From the NCBI RefSeq assembly GCF_030678915.1, contig NZ_JAUUTZ010000013.1, positions 58,151-122,150 on the forward strand: DNA of 64,000 nt. The letters are read 5' to 3'. Below the pieces are notes generated by a model. The model made no database searches. It was not told the DNA's origin and saw nothing but the letters and a program-made list of their open reading frames with translations. Positions 62,880 to 64,000 of the stretch are shown here, one piece after another (positions within the stretch are counted from its first letter, which is position 1; each line of letters begins with the position of its first letter). The position numbers were made by a program, and so were the translations under genes. This stretch comes from Paracoccus wurundjeri (lineage in GTDB: Bacteria; Pseudomonadota; Alphaproteobacteria; Rhodobacterales; Rhodobacteraceae).

Positions 62880-64000
62880 TCAGCGGTCCAGGTTCTTACC
62901 CTTGTAGGGCGCCCAAAGCCGCTTGTTGGTCACATAGAGCAGACCCGTCAGCACGATCAGGAACAGCACCGAGACAAGCCCGACCTGTTTGCGATCCGAC
63001 AGTTTCGGCTCGGCCGTCCACATCAGGAAGGCCGACACGTCGCGGGCCATCTGATCCACGGTGGCCTCGGTGCCGTCCTCATAGGTGACCAGATCATCGG
63101 AAAGCGGAGGCGTCATGCCAATATAACCGGTCGGGAACGCGGTATTTTCATACAGAACCGTACCTGCCTGTTCCTGTTCTTCCCCAGTATAGCTGGTCAG
63201 GATGGCATGGATATATTCCGGCCCGCCGATACCCTTGATCAGCTGATTGACACCGGTCCCGGCCGGACCATGGAAGCCCGCGCGCGCTTTCGCCATCAGC
63301 GAAAGATCCGGCGCGCCGGCAGTCGTGTTTTCGGGGAAGTGATCGGTGGGCAGGCGCGGCCGCTCTTCCTCGGTCTCTTCGTCGATGATGGTCATCTCGG
63401 CCGCATAGGCGCGCACCTGATCCTCGGGCAAACCGGGGCCGCCACTATCGCCCAATGTGCGGAGCGGCACGAATTTCATGCCGTGGCAGGCAGCGCAGAC
63501 CTCGGTATAAACCTGCAGGCCCCGCTGAAGCTGGAACTGGTCATATTTGCCAAAGGGGCCTTCGAAGCTGAAGGAAATATCCTCGATATGGCCGCCCCCA
63601 TGACCACCTGCGGCTTCCGCATGTTCTTCGTCAGCAGCAGCTTCGCCATTCGTGGCTTCACCTTCGGCGGGCGCTTCCTCCTCCGCCGCGTCATCAGCGG
63701 CAGGTTCTTCGGCACCGGCTTCTTCGGCAGCGTCGGCGGGTTGTTCCGCCGCGTCGCTATCCGTGACTTCACCCTCAGCGGGTGCTTCTTCTGCCGCCGC
63801 ATCGTCAGCGGCAGGCTCCTCGGCACCGGCTTCTTCAGCAGCGTCAGCGGGTTGCTCCGCCGCATCGCCATCCGTGGCTTCACCTTCGACGGGTGCTTCT
63901 TCTGCCGCCGCATCGTCAGCGGCAGGCTCCTCGGCACCGGCTTCTTCAGCAGCGTCAGCGGGTTGCTCCGCCGCATCGCCATCCGTGGCTTCACCTTCGA
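62880..64000 (-). CDS. petC: Cytochrome c1 of the bc1 complex, 5' end outside window
   Basis: 373 codons of the C-terminal part are visible. From the right edge: three 37-residue Ala/Glu/Asp-rich repeats, a degenerate fourth, a His/Gly-rich spacer, then [20 protein letters not shown] and the heme c motif CAACHGMKF, downstream [11 protein letters not shown], heme-ligand region [11 protein letters not shown] (Met) and a C-terminal anchor helix [20 protein letters not shown]. This is the electron-transferring c1 subunit. The long acidic insertion marks Paracoccus-type c1. The petA and petB genes should follow to the right of the window (upstream in transcription). Confidence 0.95.
   Translation of the reverse strand, partial: EGEATDGDAAEQPADAAEEAGAEEPAADDAAAEEAPVEGEATDGDAAEQPADAAEEAGAEEPAADDAAAEEAPAEGEVTDSDAAEQPADAAEEAGAEEPAADDAAEEEAPAEGEATNGEAAADEEHAEAAGGHGGGHIEDISFSFEGPFGKYDQFQLQRGLQVYTEVCAACHGMKFVPLRTLGDSGGPGLPEDQVRAYAAEMTIIDEETEEERPRLPTDHFPENTTAGAPDLSLMAKARAGFHGPAGTGVNQLIKGIGGPEYIHAILTSYTGEEQEQAGTVLYENTAFPTGYIGMTPPLSDDLVTYEDGTEATVDQMARDVSAFLMWTAEPKLSDRKQVGLVSVLFLIVLTGLLYVTNKRLWAPYKGKNLDR
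63666..63998 (-). repeat. Three 111-bp tandem repeats encoding acidic 37-residue units
   Basis: Units at 63998-63888, 63887-63777 and 63776-63666, each encoding EGE-A/V-T-D-G/S-D then [20 protein letters not shown]. The first two differ at one or two residues; the third is more diverged; a truncated [10 protein letters not shown] follows to 63636. More units may exist beyond the window. Confidence 0.92.

Noticed and set aside
63476..63994. Lys/Arg-rich repeated frame on the minus strand
   Set aside because: It is the wrong frame of the petC tandem repeats; the correct frame is acidic and runs directly into the CAACH heme motif.

Overview
The window reads as a chromosomal segment of a high-GC alphaproteobacterium of the Rhodobacteraceae, most likely Paracoccus or a close relative. 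The main evidence is the cytochrome c1 gene at the right edge, which carries a long Ala/Glu/Asp-rich N-terminal insertion of the kind known from Paracoccus denitrificans, here built of 37-residue tandem repeats. The gph-glmU-glmS neighbourhood, the RutR-type pyrimidine cluster, dense ATGA/TGATG overlaps and intergenic hairpin repeats fit the same group. No rRNA, tRNA, CRISPR array, transposase, integrase or phage gene was recognised.

Layout, left to right. 1-4073 (minus): start of aspartokinase, then an operon read waaA (Kdo transferase) > DUF1178 > SDR, with a phosphomannomutase/phosphoglucomutase upstream. 4215-6051 (plus): a tightly overlapping trio of NTF2-like protein, GNAT acetyltransferase and nitrilase-family amidohydrolase. 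6052-6617: a gene-free stretch with three repeat elements and an 83-nt run of G. 6618-10592: gph (minus), then glmU-glmS (plus) for UDP-GlcNAc synthesis.

10669-25038 holds two divergent chemotaxis operons around an intergenic region at 19868-20210. The minus operon reads mcp > STAS > cheY > cheA > cheW > cheW > cheR > cheB > a soluble 548-residue protein with a possible CheZ-like motif. The plus operon reads STAS > cheY > cheA > cheW > cheR > cheY > a small unknown protein. No flagellar genes are next to them.

25104-28834 (minus): mutS > aroC. 29089-32835 (plus): a TPP riboswitch controlling thiB-thiP-thiQ (thiamine import), with a repeat element between thiB and thiP. 33077-36280 (minus): a ProX-ProW-ProV-type quaternary amine importer. 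36626-39344: a DMT exporter and, converging on it, an unusual sulfotransferase-GT90 fusion. 39461-44213 (plus): a tandem glycine riboswitch and gcvT-gcvH-gcvP. 44455-49026: a divergent catabolic-looking cluster (Gfo/Idh/MocA and GntR on minus; LLM flavin monooxygenase, aldo-keto reductase and flavin reductase on plus) of unknown substrate. 49073-51298 (minus): a periplasmic rhodanese, a YeeE/YedE sulfur-compound transporter and a 54-residue secreted or membrane peptide. 51416-53590: katG.

53779-61807 is a pyrimidine/hydantoin catabolism region: a RutR-type regulator, a near-consensus RutR box at 54503-54518, an N-carbamoyl amidohydrolase, a dihydropyrimidinase, an SDR lacking the usual Tyr/Lys dyad, and an NMT1-type ABC importer with two permeases. 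A PfkB sugar kinase and the 3' part of petC (cytochrome c1) finish the window.

Three families of intergenic hairpin repeats recur. They lie mostly just 3' of genes, and three copies sit inside operons (thiB/thiP, gcvH/gcvP, ABC ATPase/permease). The 83-G run lies at the edge of one such repeat and may be an assembly or sequencing artefact.
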